From Streptomyces alboflavus (GTDB lineage Bacteria; Actinomycetota; Actinomycetes; Streptomycetales; Streptomycetaceae), in assembly GCF_000716675.1 (NCBI RefSeq), contig NZ_JNXT01000012.1, positions 62,001-126,000 on the forward strand: 64,000 nt of DNA. Direction: 5' to 3'. Each line of letters opens with the position of its first letter. The stretch's first letter is position 1. Made by a program: the position numbers and the translations under genes. Below, one piece after another: positions 52,362 to 63,140 of the stretch. The notes beneath the pieces were generated by a model, which saw only the letters and a list, made by a program, of their open reading frames with translations, did no database searches and was not told where the DNA came from.

Positions 52362-54857
52362 TCAGCTCGTGGTGATGATGAAGTCGTCGACGTCGTAGAG
52401 CGCGCCCGTGCCCTCGCCCTTGAAGACGAGGAAGAGCGTCGTCGTCCCCGCGGGTGCTCCGGAGAGGCCGGTCGACACGTCGGTGTATGTCTCCCACGAC
52501 CCGGTGGGGTCGACCTTCGCGGTGCCGAGGAGGGTGCCGTCGGCGGACCCGGCGCGCACTTCGAGGGTGCCGCCGGAGCCGGCGGAGGCGACGCGTGCGG
52601 TCAGCTTCGTGGCGTTGGAGAGGACGTAGGGCTTGAAGGAGATCCAGTCGCCGTTGTGGATGTCGCCGACGGTCTTGCCGCCGTGGGCGGGGGTGTGGCT
52701 GACGACGGAGACGCCCTTGGAGTCGCCGTAGTGCTCGCCCTGGCGGTGCTTGGGCTGGACGACGTTCTGGTCGTGGGTGGTGAGGGCGGGCTGGCCGTTC
52801 GCGCCCTTGTCGGTGTACTCGGCGTCGAAGACCCCGAAGATGTTGGCGTTCGGGTCGTGCTCGCCGTCGGCCGTCGTCTGCAGGGTGCCCTCGCAGCCGT
52901 TGGCGGAGGTCACGGGGTGGCCGTGGCTGTCATGGCCGAGGATGTGGGTGACCTTGACCTTGGCGCAGTCGATCGTGCCGTCCTCCGGGTCGGTCACGGT
53001 CACCTTGAAGGGCACCTTGTCGCCGAAGGTGAACAGCTGCCCGTCCTCGGGGAGTTCCAGCTTCACGGTGGGCGCGGTGTTGCCGACGGTGACGTGCGCG
53101 CTCGCGGTACCGGTGCGGCCCGAGGGGTCCTTGGCGGTGACGGTCGCGGTGTAGACGCCGTTCTTGTCGTACGTGTGGGAAGGGTTCTGCTCGGTGGACT
53201 TCGTGCCGTCCCCGAAGTCCCAGGCGTAGGTCAGCGCGTCGCCGTCGGCGTCCGTGGCCTTCGCGGTGAACTTGGTGGCGAGCGGGGCCTGGCCACTGGT
53301 CACGGACGCCTCGGCCTCGACGACCGGCGAGTGGCCGCCGGTGGCGTTCTCGATGCGGTAGAGGGCGGAGTGCTCGTCGCCGTTGAAGAAGCCGGTGCCG
53401 TAGTCCAGGACGTACAGGGCGCCGTCGGGGCCGAACTCCATGTCCATCACCTGGGTGCCCTTCCAGGGGAAGGCGTTGATGGACTTCACGGTGCCGTCGG
53501 CGCCCTGGTCGATGCGCTTGATCCAGCGGCGTCCGAACTCCCCGGCGAAGTAGTTCCCGTCGTACACCTGCGGGAACTTGACGGGCGAGTCGAGCTGCGC
53601 GTCGTAGCGGTAGACGGGGCCGCCCATGGGCGACTCCGAGCCGGTGCCGAACTCGGGGACCGACCCGCCGTCGTAGGGGATCCAGGCGGGCTGCGCCGGG
53701 GGCAGCGCGGTGAGGCCGGTGTTGTGCGGCGAGGTGTTCTTCGGCGCGGCGCAGTCGAAGGCCGCGCCGGAGGCGCCGGTGGCGAAGTCGTAGTCGATGT
53801 ACGGCTCGTTCTTGCCGGTGCAGTACGGCCAGCCGAAGTTGCCGGGCTTGGTGACGCGGGCGAACTCGACCTGTCCGGAAGGGCCGCGCTTGGGGTCAGC
53901 CTTGCCCGCGTCGGGGCCGTAGTCGCCTACGTAGACGATGCCGGTGGGCTTGTCGACGCTCATCCGGAAGGGGTTGCGGAAGCCCATCGCGTAGATCTCG
54001 GGGCGGGTCTTCTTGGTGCCCTTCTTGAAGAGGTTCCCGCTGGGCACGGAGTACGAGCCGTCCTTGCGCACCTTGATGCGCAGGATCTTGCCGCGCAGGT
54101 CGTTGGTGTTCCCGGAGGTGCGCTGGGCGTCGTAGGCGGGGTTGCGGGTGGGTCGCTCGTCGATGGGGGTGTAGCCGTCGGAGGCGAAGGGGTTGGAGTC
54201 GTCGCCGGTCGACAGGTAGAGGTTGCCGGCCTTGTCGAAGTCGATGTCGCCGCCGACGTGGCAGCAGATGCCGCGGCTCGCGGGGACGTCGAGGACCTTC
54301 TTCTCGCTCTTGGTGTCCAGGGTGCCGTCGGCCTTCAGGACGAAGCGGGAGAGCCGGTTCACGCCGTCGAACTTCTTGAAGTCGGCCGCGGTGCCGTCGT
54401 TGGGGGCGTCGCCCGCGGGGGTGCTCAGGGGCGGGGCGTAATAGAAGTAGACGGCCCTGTTCTTGGCGAAGCCCGGGTCGACGCCGACGCCTTGGAGGCC
54501 TTCTTCGTCGTGGCTGTAGACGGGTATCTTCCCGGCGACCTTGGTCTGCCCGGTGGCGTCGGTCAGGCGGACGGTGCCGTCGCGGGAGGTGTGCAGGACG
54601 GAGCGGTCGGGGAGCACGGCGAGCGTCATCGGCTCGCCCATCTCCGGCTCGCCCTTGGCGAGGGTGACCTGCTGGAAGTCCTCGGCCTTCGGCTCGGCCC
54701 GCGGCTGCGGTTCCGGCTGTGCCCGCTGCTGGGCGTCGGGCTGCGCGTCGGGCTGCGCGCCCGCGTGCGGGGCTGCGAAGGTGAGGGTGGCGGCGGTGAG
54801 CAGGGTTCCGGTGAGCAGGGCGAGGCCTCTGCGGTTGCGTGGGCGGAGTCTGTGCAC
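52362..54857 (-). CDS. Secreted PQQ-dependent sugar dehydrogenase with PKD and carbohydrate-binding domains
   Basis: 831 residues from the GTG at 54857 with GGAGG 5 bases upstream. Signal peptide: RNRR, then LALLTGTLLTAATLTFA, cut near AGA. Beta-propeller of the glucose/sorbosone dehydrogenase type to about 520 (LAVLPDRSVLHTSRDGTVRL, GICCHVGGDIDFDKAGNLYL, YAMGFRNPFRMSVD, FGWPYCTGKNEP, MDMEFGPDGALYVLDYGTG). PKD domain about 545-620 (YAWDFGDGTKSTEQNPSHTY). C-terminal CBM6-like domain (about 710-831). Oxidises a sugar outside the cell. The stop is 15 bases before the ThuA start. Confidence 0.87.
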   Translation of the reverse strand: MHRLRPRNRRGLALLTGTLLTAATLTFAAPHAGAQPDAQPDAQQRAQPEPQPRAEPKAEDFQQVTLAKGEPEMGEPMTLAVLPDRSVLHTSRDGTVRLTDATGQTKVAGKIPVYSHDEEGLQGVGVDPGFAKNRAVYFYYAPPLSTPAGDAPNDGTAADFKKFDGVNRLSRFVLKADGTLDTKSEKKVLDVPASRGICCHVGGDIDFDKAGNLYLSTGDDSNPFASDGYTPIDERPTRNPAYDAQRTSGNTNDLRGKILRIKVRKDGSYSVPSGNLFKKGTKKTRPEIYAMGFRNPFRMSVDKPTGIVYVGDYGPDAGKADPKRGPSGQVEFARVTKPGNFGWPYCTGKNEPYIDYDFATGASGAAFDCAAPKNTSPHNTGLTALPPAQPAWIPYDGGSVPEFGTGSESPMGGPVYRYDAQLDSPVKFPQVYDGNYFAGEFGRRWIKRIDQGADGTVKSINAFPWKGTQVMDMEFGPDGALYVLDYGTGFFNGDEHSALYRIENATGGHSPVVEAEASVTSGQAPLATKFTAKATDADGDALTYAWDFGDGTKSTEQNPSHTYDKNGVYTATVTAKDPSGRTGTASAHVTVGNTAPTVKLELPEDGQLFTFGDKVPFKVTVTDPEDGTIDCAKVKVTHILGHDSHGHPVTSANGCEGTLQTTADGEHDPNANIFGVFDAEYTDKGANGQPALTTHDQNVVQPKHRQGEHYGDSKGVSVVSHTPAHGGKTVGDIHNGDWISFKPYVLSNATKLTARVASAGSGGTLEVRAGSADGTLLGTAKVDPTGSWETYTDVSTGLSGAPAGTTTLFLVFKGEGTGALYDVDDFIITTS

Positions 54858-55002
54858 GGGGTCCTCCGGTCGGGGGCCGTTCGCTGTGGGGGTGCGGGTG
54901 TGGCGCCCGGGATGCGCCGTCACCCCGGGAGAGGTCTATGTCCTGTACACATCAGGGACGGTAGCCAGGTTTGTCCTCGGCGAAAAGCCCTTGCACAGCC
55001 CT

Positions 55003-55032
55003 TTAGTTGGACTTTTTCCCGCGCGTGGACAA
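55003..55032 (-). promoter_or_regulatory. Possible promoter/operator of the PQQ-ThuA operon
   Basis: On the minus strand TTGTCC (55027-55032) and AACTAA (55003-55008) are 18 bases apart in an unusually AT-rich spot, with an AAAGTCC-AACTAAAGGG stretch that could bind a sugar regulator such as the ROK protein. Confidence 0.3.
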
Positions 55033-55100
55033 ACTCGCCTCCGGGCAGGCCGGTGCACCGCGGAGCCCGGCGGACGGGCTCCGCGGTCCCCCGTGGTCGG

Positions 55101-56105
<1,005 letters not shown>

Positions 56106-56117
56106 CGGCGAGCCTCC

Positions 56118-57500
56118 TCAGGCGAGGTTGACGCTGGCGTCGACGGGGGCGGGGGTGGGTGTGGGGCCGCTCACGGGGGTGTACACGGCGTTCTTCTCGG
56201 CGCTCTCCTCGACGGCCGCGAGGACCCGCTGCACCGAGAGGCCGTCCGCGAAGGAGGGCGCGGGCGCGGTGCCCGACGCGATGGCGTGGAGCAGGTCGCG
56301 GGCCTGATGCACGAAGGTGTGCTCGTAGCCGAGTCCGTGTCCCGGCGGCCACCAGGCCTCCAGGTAGGGGTGCCCTGGTTCGGTGACGAGAATGCGGCGG
56401 AAGCCGGCGGACGCGGCGGGTTCGGTGTGGTCGTGGAAGGAGAGTTCGTTCAGGCGCTCCAGGTCGAAGGCCAGCGAGCCCGCGGATCCGTTGAGTTCGA
56501 GCCGCAGGGCGTTCTTGCGCCCGGTGGCGAACCGGGTCGCCTCGAAGGTGGCGAGGGCGCCGGAGGGGAACCGCGCCGTGAAGACGGCGGCGTCGTCGAC
56601 GGTGACCTGCCCGGACCTGGCCCCGGACCTGCCGTCGGCCCGCGCTCCGGCGCCCGGATCGGCCCCGGGATCGGCCCCGGGATCAGCTCCGGGATCAGCC
56701 CCGGGATCAGCTCCGGTGCCCGCCGCCGTGATCCCGGTGGAGGACCCCTCGGGCAGCGGCCGTTCGCGTACGAAGGTCTCGGTCAGCGCCGAGACGCCCG
56801 CGACGGCCTCGCCCGTCAGGAACTGCGCGAGGTCCACGATGTGCGCGCCGAGGTCGCCGAGCGCGCCGGAGCCCGCGCGGTCCTTGCGCAGCCGCCAGGT
56901 CAGCGGGAAGGCCGGGTCGACCAGCCAGTCCTGGAGGTAGGTGAGACGGACGTGCCGCAGCGTGCCGAGGCGCCCTTCGGCGACCATCCGGCGGGCGAGC
57001 GCGAGGGCGGGCACGCGGCGGTAGTTGAAGCCGACCATCGCCACCTGGCCGCGCGCGGCGGCCCGTTCGGCGGCGGCCGCCATCGCCTCGGCCTCCTCGA
57101 CGGTGTTGGCGAGCGGCTTCTCGCACAACACGTGCTTGCCCGCGTCGAGCGCGGCGACGGCGATCTCCGCGTGGCTGTCGCCCGGTGTGCAGATGTCGAC
57201 GACGTCGACGTCGTCGCGGGCGATCAGGGCGCGCCAGTCGGTCTCGGCGGCGTCCCAGCCGAGCCGGTCGGCGGCGGCGCGCACGGCGGCGCCGTCGCGC
57301 CCGCACACGGCGGCGAGCCGCGCGCCCAGGGGCAGGTCGAAGACGTGGCCGACGGTGCGCCAGCCCTGGGAGTGGGCGGCGCCCATGAAGGCGTAGCCGA
57401 CCATGCCCACGCCGAGCCGACGCCGCCCGGCCCGGAGGCCGTCGGTCGGCCCGGCCCCGGCAGTGCCCCCGGCAGCGGCCTCGTGTTCCGTCTCACTCAT
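56118..57500 (-). CDS. Gfo/Idh/MocA family sugar dehydrogenase
   Basis: 460 residues, ATG after AGGAGGAG. Rossmann fold GVGMVGYAFMGAAHSQGW, the lysine motif in HVLCEKPLANTVEEA, GFNYRRVPALALARRM, GDLGAHIVDLAQFLTG (His, Asp). A (GADP)n repeat of five units from 12-bp DNA repeats (56654-56713) sits near residue 265 in a surface loop, so the chain is longer than usual. Cytoplasmic oxidation of an imported sugar, most likely at C3, is the natural role beside an isomerase-fold protein. Confidence 0.88.
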   Translation of the reverse strand: MSETEHEAAAGGTAGAGPTDGLRAGRRRLGVGMVGYAFMGAAHSQGWRTVGHVFDLPLGARLAAVCGRDGAAVRAAADRLGWDAAETDWRALIARDDVDVVDICTPGDSHAEIAVAALDAGKHVLCEKPLANTVEEAEAMAAAAERAAARGQVAMVGFNYRRVPALALARRMVAEGRLGTLRHVRLTYLQDWLVDPAFPLTWRLRKDRAGSGALGDLGAHIVDLAQFLTGEAVAGVSALTETFVRERPLPEGSSTGITAAGTGADPGADPGADPGADPGADPGAGARADGRSGARSGQVTVDDAAVFTARFPSGALATFEATRFATGRKNALRLELNGSAGSLAFDLERLNELSFHDHTEPAASAGFRRILVTEPGHPYLEAWWPPGHGLGYEHTFVHQARDLLHAIASGTAPAPSFADGLSVQRVLAAVEESAEKNAVYTPVSGPTPTPAPVDASVNLA

Positions 57501-57548
57501 GCGGTAACTCCTCCTGGTCGTCGCCTGCTTCGCGGGTCAGTGGGCACC

Positions 57549-58592
57549 TCACTTGAAGCCGGTGGACATGTACTGGTCGACGTTGTCCTTGTCGACGACG
57601 GCCGAGTAGAGCGTCAGGGAGGCCGGGATCTCGAACTCGGCCATGCCGCTGACGCCCTTGCCCTGGCCGAGCGCCCGCGCCAGGTCGATCGCGGACGCCG
57701 CCATCGTCGGCGGGTACAGGACGGTGGCCTTGAGCACGCCACGGTCCTGCTTGATCTCCTGGAACGCGGACAGCGCGCCCGCGCCGCCGACCATCAGGAA
57801 GTCGTCGCGCCCGGCCTGCTTGATCGCCCGCAGCGCGCCCACGCCCTGGTCGTCGTCGTGGTTCCACAGGGCGTCGAAGTTCTTCTGCGCCTGCAGGAGC
57901 TGCGACATCTTCGACTGCCCGGACTCGACGGTGAACTCCGCGGCCTGCCGGGCGACCTTCTCGATGTTCGAGTAGTTCTTCAGGGCGTCGTCGAAGCCCT
58001 TGGTGCGCTGCTTGGTCAGCTCCAGGTTGTCCAGGCCGGCCAGCTCGACGACCTTGGCGTTCTTCTTGCCCTTGAGCTTCTCGCCGATGTAGTGCCCGGC
58101 GTTCAGGCCCATGCCGTAGTTGTCGCCGCCGATCCAGCAGCGGTACGCCTGCGCGGACGCGAAGATCCGGTCGAGGTTGACGACGGGGATCCCGGCCTTC
58201 ATGGCCTTCAGGCCGACCTGCGTGAGGGCCTTCCCGTCGGCGGGCAGGATGACGAGGACGTCGACCTTCTTGTTGATGAGGGTCTCGACCTGGCCGATCT
58301 GCGCGGCCGTGTCGTTGGAGCCCTCGGTGGCCTCCAGGGTGACGTCCTTGTACTTCTTCGCCCGCGACTTGGCGTTGTCGTTGATGGCGTTCAGCCAGCC
58401 GTGGTCGGCCTGCGGCCCGGCGAAGCCGATGGTGACCTTCTTGCCGGGCTTGTCGTCGGCGACGGCCTGGTTGTTGTCGGACGGCGAGTCGTCGTCCTTG
58501 GACTCGTTGCTGGTGCAGCCGGTGAGCACGGCACCGGCCGACACGGCGGCCGCTCCGAAGAGCAGTCCTCTGCGGCTCGCGAAATCTGGCAT
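57549..58592 (-). CDS. Sugar ABC transporter substrate-binding lipoprotein (CUT2 type)
   Basis: 347 residues. N-terminus has SRRGLLFGA and lipobox VLTGC, so a Tat-exported lipoprotein is likely. RbsB/XylF fold: VTIGFAGPQADHGWLNAIND, VDVLVILPADGKAL, IPVVNLDRIF, WIGGDNYGMGLNAG, ALWNHDDDQGVGALRA. Binds a monosaccharide or small glycoside outside the cell. ATG with AAGGGG upstream, 12 bases after the permease stop. Confidence 0.9.
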   Translation of the reverse strand: MPDFASRRGLLFGAAAVSAGAVLTGCTSNESKDDDSPSDNNQAVADDKPGKKVTIGFAGPQADHGWLNAINDNAKSRAKKYKDVTLEATEGSNDTAAQIGQVETLINKKVDVLVILPADGKALTQVGLKAMKAGIPVVNLDRIFASAQAYRCWIGGDNYGMGLNAGHYIGEKLKGKKNAKVVELAGLDNLELTKQRTKGFDDALKNYSNIEKVARQAAEFTVESGQSKMSQLLQAQKNFDALWNHDDDQGVGALRAIKQAGRDDFLMVGGAGALSAFQEIKQDRGVLKATVLYPPTMAASAIDLARALGQGKGVSGMAEFEIPASLTLYSAVVDKDNVDQYMSTGFK

Positions 58593-58604
58593 GACTTGAA
58601 CCCC

Positions 58605-59624
58605 TTACGTGGTAGCCGTACGCCGCTGGACGAGGACCGCGGCCACGATGATCGCGCCCTTGGCGATCTGCTGGACGGCGGTCTCCAGGTTGTTGAGCGC
58701 GAAGATGTTCTGGATCGTGATGAAGATCAGGACGCCGAGCACGGAGCCCGTGATGGTGCCCCGGCCCCCGCTCAGCAGCGTGCCGCCGATGATCGCGGCG
58801 GCGATGGCGTCCAGCTCGTACAGATTGCCGTTGGTGTTCTGGCCCGAGCCCGCGAGGACGATCAGCAGGAACGCCGCGATGCCGCAGCACAGCCCGGACA
58901 GCAGATACAGATAGAGCCGCTGCCGCCGGACGTCGATGCCCGCGAGCCGCGCCGCCTCGGCGTTGCCGCCGACGGCCACCGAACGGCGACCGAACGTGGT
59001 CCGGTTCAGCAGCAGCCAGCCGACCACCGTCACGGCCGCGAAGACCATCACGAGCGGCGGGATGCCGAGCACGTAGGAGTCGCGCTCGCCGAGCTTCAGG
59101 ACACTGTCGACGGTGACCATCTGCGTCTTGCCGTCGGTGATCTCCAGGGCCAGGCCGCGGCCCGATGCGAGCATGGCGAGGGTGGCGATGAACGGCACCA
59201 TGCGCCCGTACGCGATGAGCAGTCCGTTCACGAGACCGCAGCCGAGTCCGACGACGACGGCCGTGAAGAGGATGCCCGCGAAGCCGTACTCCTGGGTGGC
59301 GACCGTCGTGGCCCACACCGACGCGAGCGCCACGATCGCGCCGACCGACAGGTCGATGCCGCCGGAGATGATCACGAAGGTCATGCCGACGGTGACCACG
59401 CCGATGACGGACGCCTGGGTGAGGACGAGTTGCAGGTTGTCGGTGTCCAGGAACGCGTCGGGCTCCGTGACACCGCCGATCACGACGAGGGCGGCGAGCA
59501 CACCGAGCAGCGAAAGGGTGCGCACGTCGACGCGGGTGACGAGGGACCGCCACGGGCTCTTGGGGGCGTCCGCCGGCGGGCTCTTCTCGGTGACGGGCCG
59601 GGCGGGCGATGCGGGCTGCGTCAT
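58605..59624 (-). CDS. Sugar ABC transporter permease (CUT2 type)
   Basis: 339 residues from the ATG at 59624 (ATGA with the ATPase gene). About nine hydrophobic segments; the family signature GMTFVIISGGIDLSVGAIVA followed by ALASVWA, then GRMVPFIATLAMLASGRGLA, GGNAEAARLAGIDV (contact to the ATPase) and GGTLLSGGRGTITGSVLG. Works as a dimer with the two-domain ATPase. Confidence 0.92.
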   Translation of the reverse strand: MTQPASPARPVTEKSPPADAPKSPWRSLVTRVDVRTLSLLGVLAALVVIGGVTEPDAFLDTDNLQLVLTQASVIGVVTVGMTFVIISGGIDLSVGAIVALASVWATTVATQEYGFAGILFTAVVVGLGCGLVNGLLIAYGRMVPFIATLAMLASGRGLALEITDGKTQMVTVDSVLKLGERDSYVLGIPPLVMVFAAVTVVGWLLLNRTTFGRRSVAVGGNAEAARLAGIDVRRQRLYLYLLSGLCCGIAAFLLIVLAGSGQNTNGNLYELDAIAAAIIGGTLLSGGRGTITGSVLGVLIFITIQNIFALNNLETAVQQIAKGAIIVAAVLVQRRTATT

Positions 59625-61207
59625 GACGCCGGGCTTCCTTCCGTGGTGGCGGGGCCGTGGGGGCCCTTGGTGAGGGTCGGGCCGGGCGTGCTCGACGCCA
59701 GGACGAGGTCGAGCACGCGGTGTTCGTCGAGGTCGTGCGCGGGAGCGGTGTGGACGACCCGGCCCTCGCGCAGGACGAGGACGCGGTCGGCGAGGCCGAG
59801 GACCTCCGGCACCTCGCTGGAGACGAGGAGGACAGCGAGGCCCTCGTCGGCGAGCCGCCGGATGACGGTGTACAGCTCGGCGCGGGCGCCGACGTCGACA
59901 CCGCGGGTCGGCTCGTCGAGCAGCAGGACGCGACAGCCGCGCAGCAGCCACCGGGCGAGGACCGCCTTCTGCTGGTTGCCGCCGGAGAGCGTGCGCACCG
60001 GGACCGAGGGGTTGTCGGGCCGCAGCGACAGCTCGCGCGTCGCGGTGCGGGCGGCCTCGCGCTCCTTCGTCCGGTCCAGCCAACCCCCGTACGAGAAGCG
60101 GGACATGGAGGAGACGGACACATTGCGGGTGACGGACTCCAGCATGAGCAGGCCCTGGGCCTTGCGCTCCTCGGGGGCGAGCCCGAGCCCGGCGCGCACC
60201 GCCGCGCGGACGCTGCCAGGCCGCAACACCCGTCCGTCTACGCGGACTTGGCCGCCGGTCGGCCTGCGGGCGCCATAGATGGTCTCCAGGATCTCCGAGC
60301 GCCCGGAGCCGACGAGCCCGGCGAGGCCGACGATCTCGCCGGGCCGCAGTTCGAGGTCGAGGGGCGCGAACTCGCCGTCGCGGGCGAGGCCCTGGACGAC
60401 GAGGACGGGGTCGGGCAGGGGGCTGCCGTCCTGGTCGCGGGGTGCCCGCTCCGGGAAGACGTACTCGACGTTGCGGCCCGTCATCAGCGCGATGACCTCG
60501 CGTGTCGGTGTCTCCTTGGCGGGCAGGCCGACGGCGACGGCGCGGCCGTCCTTGAGGACGGTGACGCGGTCGCCGATGCGGCGGATCTCCTCCAGCCGGT
60601 GCGAGATGTAGACGACGGCGACGCCGTCGGCCGTCAGATCGCCCACGATGCGAAAGAGGTTGTCGACCTCGTCGGGGTCGAGCGCGGCGGACGGTTCGTC
60701 CATGACGATGAGCCGCACCTCGTGGGAGAGCGCGCGGGCCATCGACACGATCTGCTGCTGGGCGGCCGACAGGTCCCCGACGAGCCGCGCCGGGTCGATC
60801 TCGCTGTGCCCGAGGCGCCTGAGCAGTGCGGCGGTCGAGGCGCGTGCGTCCCGGCCGCGGACCACGAAACCGGCGGCGGTCGGCTCGTGCCCGAGGTAGA
60901 CGTTCTCGGCCACGGACAGGCCCTCCACCAGGTCGAGTTCCTGGTAGATGGTGGCGACGCCGAGGCGCATGGCGGCGATCGGCGAGCGCAGGGTGACCTC
61001 GTCGCCGCGCCAGACGATGGTGCCGTCGTCCGGCTGGTGGGCGCCCGCGAGGACCTTGATGAGCGTGGACTTGCCGGCGCCGTTCTGGCCGAGCAGGCAG
61101 TGCACCTCACCGGCCTGGACATGCAGGTCGACGCCGTCGAGCGCGCGGACGCCCGGGAACGACTTGGTGATGCCGGACATGGTGAGCAGGGGTGGTTCTG
61201 GTGCCAT
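59621..61207 (-). CDS. Sugar ABC transporter ATPase, two nucleotide-binding domains (CUT2 type)
   Basis: 528 residues from the ATG at 61207 (GAGGGAAC upstream). First domain: Walker A GQNGAGKSTLIKVLAGA, signature-like LSAAQQQIVSMARAL, Walker B LIVMDEPSAAL. Second domain: degenerate loop GLVGSGRSEILETIYG, full signature LSGGNQQKAVLARWLL, VLLLDEPTRGVDVG. This asymmetric layout is typical of RbsA/XylG-type proteins. First gene of the five-gene leftward operon. Confidence 0.93.
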   Translation of the reverse strand: MAPEPPLLTMSGITKSFPGVRALDGVDLHVQAGEVHCLLGQNGAGKSTLIKVLAGAHQPDDGTIVWRGDEVTLRSPIAAMRLGVATIYQELDLVEGLSVAENVYLGHEPTAAGFVVRGRDARASTAALLRRLGHSEIDPARLVGDLSAAQQQIVSMARALSHEVRLIVMDEPSAALDPDEVDNLFRIVGDLTADGVAVVYISHRLEEIRRIGDRVTVLKDGRAVAVGLPAKETPTREVIALMTGRNVEYVFPERAPRDQDGSPLPDPVLVVQGLARDGEFAPLDLELRPGEIVGLAGLVGSGRSEILETIYGARRPTGGQVRVDGRVLRPGSVRAAVRAGLGLAPEERKAQGLLMLESVTRNVSVSSMSRFSYGGWLDRTKEREAARTATRELSLRPDNPSVPVRTLSGGNQQKAVLARWLLRGCRVLLLDEPTRGVDVGARAELYTVIRRLADEGLAVLLVSSEVPEVLGLADRVLVLREGRVVHTAPAHDLDEHRVLDLVLASSTPGPTLTKGPHGPATTEGSPAS

Positions 61208-61349
61208 GACGGTTCCCTCGGGGGGTGCGGCCGGTTTCAGGGCAGAGCAGGGCGAAGCGGAGGGTGGCGGGAGGGGGCTGGCGGAGCTGATGGAGTCGCT
61301 GAGAGAGGCTGGCGGAGCTGATGAAGCCGGTGAGAAAGGGCAGGGCGAT

Positions 61350-61378
61350 CTTGTAAAGGGCATGACAATAACGATCAA
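61350..61378 (-). promoter_or_regulatory. Promoter of the sugar ABC operon
   Basis: TTGATC (61373-61378) and TACAAG (61350-61355) on the minus strand, 17 bases apart, in an AT-rich patch between the ROK stop and the ATPase start. A repeated GGCTGGCGGAGCTGATG lies between it and the gene. Confidence 0.5.
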
Positions 61379-61421
61379 GGCGCCGCGGCCCGGCGCTCGC
61401 GCGTACGGGTGCCCGGGGCGG

Positions 61422-62603
61422 CTAGGCCGGGGAGAACAGGTGGTCGCTGATGAGGCGGGCGCCGCCGATGACTCCGGCGGTGGGGCCCAACTCACCGAGG
61501 ACGATGGGGAGGTTGCCGGTCGCGAGGGGCAGCGACTGGCGATAGACCTGGGTGCGGATCGCGGCGAGCAGCGTGTGGCCGAGGCCGGTGACGCCGCCGC
61601 CGATCACCACGAGACCGGGGTTGAAGAAGCTGACGAGGCCCGCGATGACCTGGCCGGTGCGGTTGCCACCGGCGCGGATCAAGTCGAGGGCGGTGGCGTC
61701 ACCGGCGGCGGCCGCCGCGGCGACGTCGACGGCGGTGAGCGCGCCGGAGTTCTCGAATCGGGTGCAGAGCTCCGGTGAACTCCCCTGGTGGGCGGCGTCC
61801 TCGGCGTCGCGGGCGAGCGCGGCGCCGCTGAAGTATGCCTCCAGGCAGCCCTTGTTGCCGCAGGCGCACGGGCGGCCGTCCGGCTCGACCTGGATGTGGC
61901 CGATGTCGCCCGCGCTGCCCGTCGTGCCGCGGTAGACCTCGCCGCCGACGACGATGCCGCAGCCGATGCCCGTGCCGATCTTGACGCACAGGAAGTCGGC
62001 CACGGAGCGGGCGACGCCCGCGTGCTGCTCGCCCATCGCCATCAGGTTCACGTCGTTGTCGACCATCACCGGGCAGCCGAGGTCCTGGCTGAGCGCCTCC
62101 CGCACGGGGAAGCCGTCCCAGCCGGGCATGATCGGCGGTGCGACCGGGACGCCCTCGGGGAAGCGGACGGGCCCCGGTACGCCGATGCCGGCGCCGTCGA
62201 ATCCCTCCGCGAGCCCGGAGGCGCGCAACTTGGCTGCCATGGCGAGGACTTGCTCGAAGACCGCGACCGGGCCCTCGCGTACGTCCATGGGCTGGTTGAT
62301 GTGGCCGAGTACCTCCAGCTCGGCGTTGGTGACCGCGACGTCGACCGAGGTCGCGCCGATGTCCACGCCGAGGAAGCGGAGGGCCGGGGCCAGGCGGATG
62401 TTGTGGGAGCGGCGGCCGCCTCGGGACGCCGCGAGGCCGTCGGCGACCACGAGTCCTGTGTCCAGGAGGCGGTCCACCTCCACGGCCAGTTTGGACCGGG
62501 AGAGGTCGACCTGGTCGCCCAGTTGGGCGCGGGAGTTGGGCCCTCCGTCGCGCAGCAGCCGCAGTAGCCGCGCCTGGTGCGCGTTGGCGGGTCGAGCCGT
62601 CAT
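61422..62603 (-). CDS. ROK-family transcriptional regulator
   Basis: 393 residues from the ATG at 62603; a GTG 9 bases upstream is better spaced from GGAGG and may be the real start. N-terminal winged HTH (ARLLRLLRDGGPNSRAQLGD, then LSRSKLAVEVDRLL). ROK sugar-kinase-like domain: FLGVDIGATSVDVAVT, ASGLAEGFDGAGIGVPGPVR, GCPVMVDNDVNLMAMGEQ, IGTGIGCGIVVGGEVYRG, then the zinc motif CACGNKGCLEAYFSG. Probably represses the ABC operon just downstream and responds to its sugar. Conserved active-site Asp-like residue in VDNDVN is present. Confidence 0.9.
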   Translation of the reverse strand: MTARPANAHQARLLRLLRDGGPNSRAQLGDQVDLSRSKLAVEVDRLLDTGLVVADGLAASRGGRRSHNIRLAPALRFLGVDIGATSVDVAVTNAELEVLGHINQPMDVREGPVAVFEQVLAMAAKLRASGLAEGFDGAGIGVPGPVRFPEGVPVAPPIMPGWDGFPVREALSQDLGCPVMVDNDVNLMAMGEQHAGVARSVADFLCVKIGTGIGCGIVVGGEVYRGTTGSAGDIGHIQVEPDGRPCACGNKGCLEAYFSGAALARDAEDAAHQGSSPELCTRFENSGALTAVDVAAAAAAGDATALDLIRAGGNRTGQVIAGLVSFFNPGLVVIGGGVTGLGHTLLAAIRTQVYRQSLPLATGNLPIVLGELGPTAGVIGGARLISDHLFSPA

Positions 62604-62860
62604 ACGTCTCACGCGCCCCTCCCCGCCTGTTCGGCCGAATCCCGTGTGTGTTCGTTGGGCTTTCGAGGGGAACGTAGCAGCGGTTGCCGGGACTGGGAAG
62701 AAGTTGCGTACGAATTCCCTCCTACTTTCTCCAGTTCGAGGACAAAGGGGGGTGGGTGGCCTCGCGGGGCGCCCCAGTCCCGCCCCTTCTCCGAAACCGG
62801 GGCTGCGCCCCTGGACCCCCAAGGTGGAGGTCCCGGGCGGGTGGGACAGCTCCCGCCGAA

Positions 62861-63140
62861 TCGGCGCTCTGCGCCTCGTCCTCAAACGCCGGACGGGCTG
62901 AAAACCTCGCCGAGGCGGGCCGGAAGGCGCCGCGGGGCGGGCTGGGAGGGTGCCGCGGGGTGGGCCGGAAATGCGCTGCGGGGCGGGCTGCAATGTGCGG
63001 GTCGGGCCGGACAGGCGCTGCGAGGTGAGCCGTTTCGGGGCTGAAGGTGCCGCGCTGCTGCACAGCCGGTGCAGGTTGGGGCGGGTGGGTGGGAGAGAGC
63101 CCGTCCGGCGATTGAGGACGAGGCGCGCAGCGCCGAAACG
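62861..63140. repeat. Spacer with a 40-bp inverted repeat (Streptomyces intergenic type)
   Basis: The copy at about 62861-62906 and its inverted copy at 63096-63140 share CCTCGTCCTCAA-N3-CCGGACGGGCT with few mismatches. The 638-base spacer between the ROK and GntR genes (62604-63241) has no gene; it holds these repeats, G-rich tracts and GGGCTGCGCCC palindromes common in streptomycete spacers. A shorter relative (CAGCCCGTCCGGCG) occurs near 5.08 kb. Confidence 0.7.
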
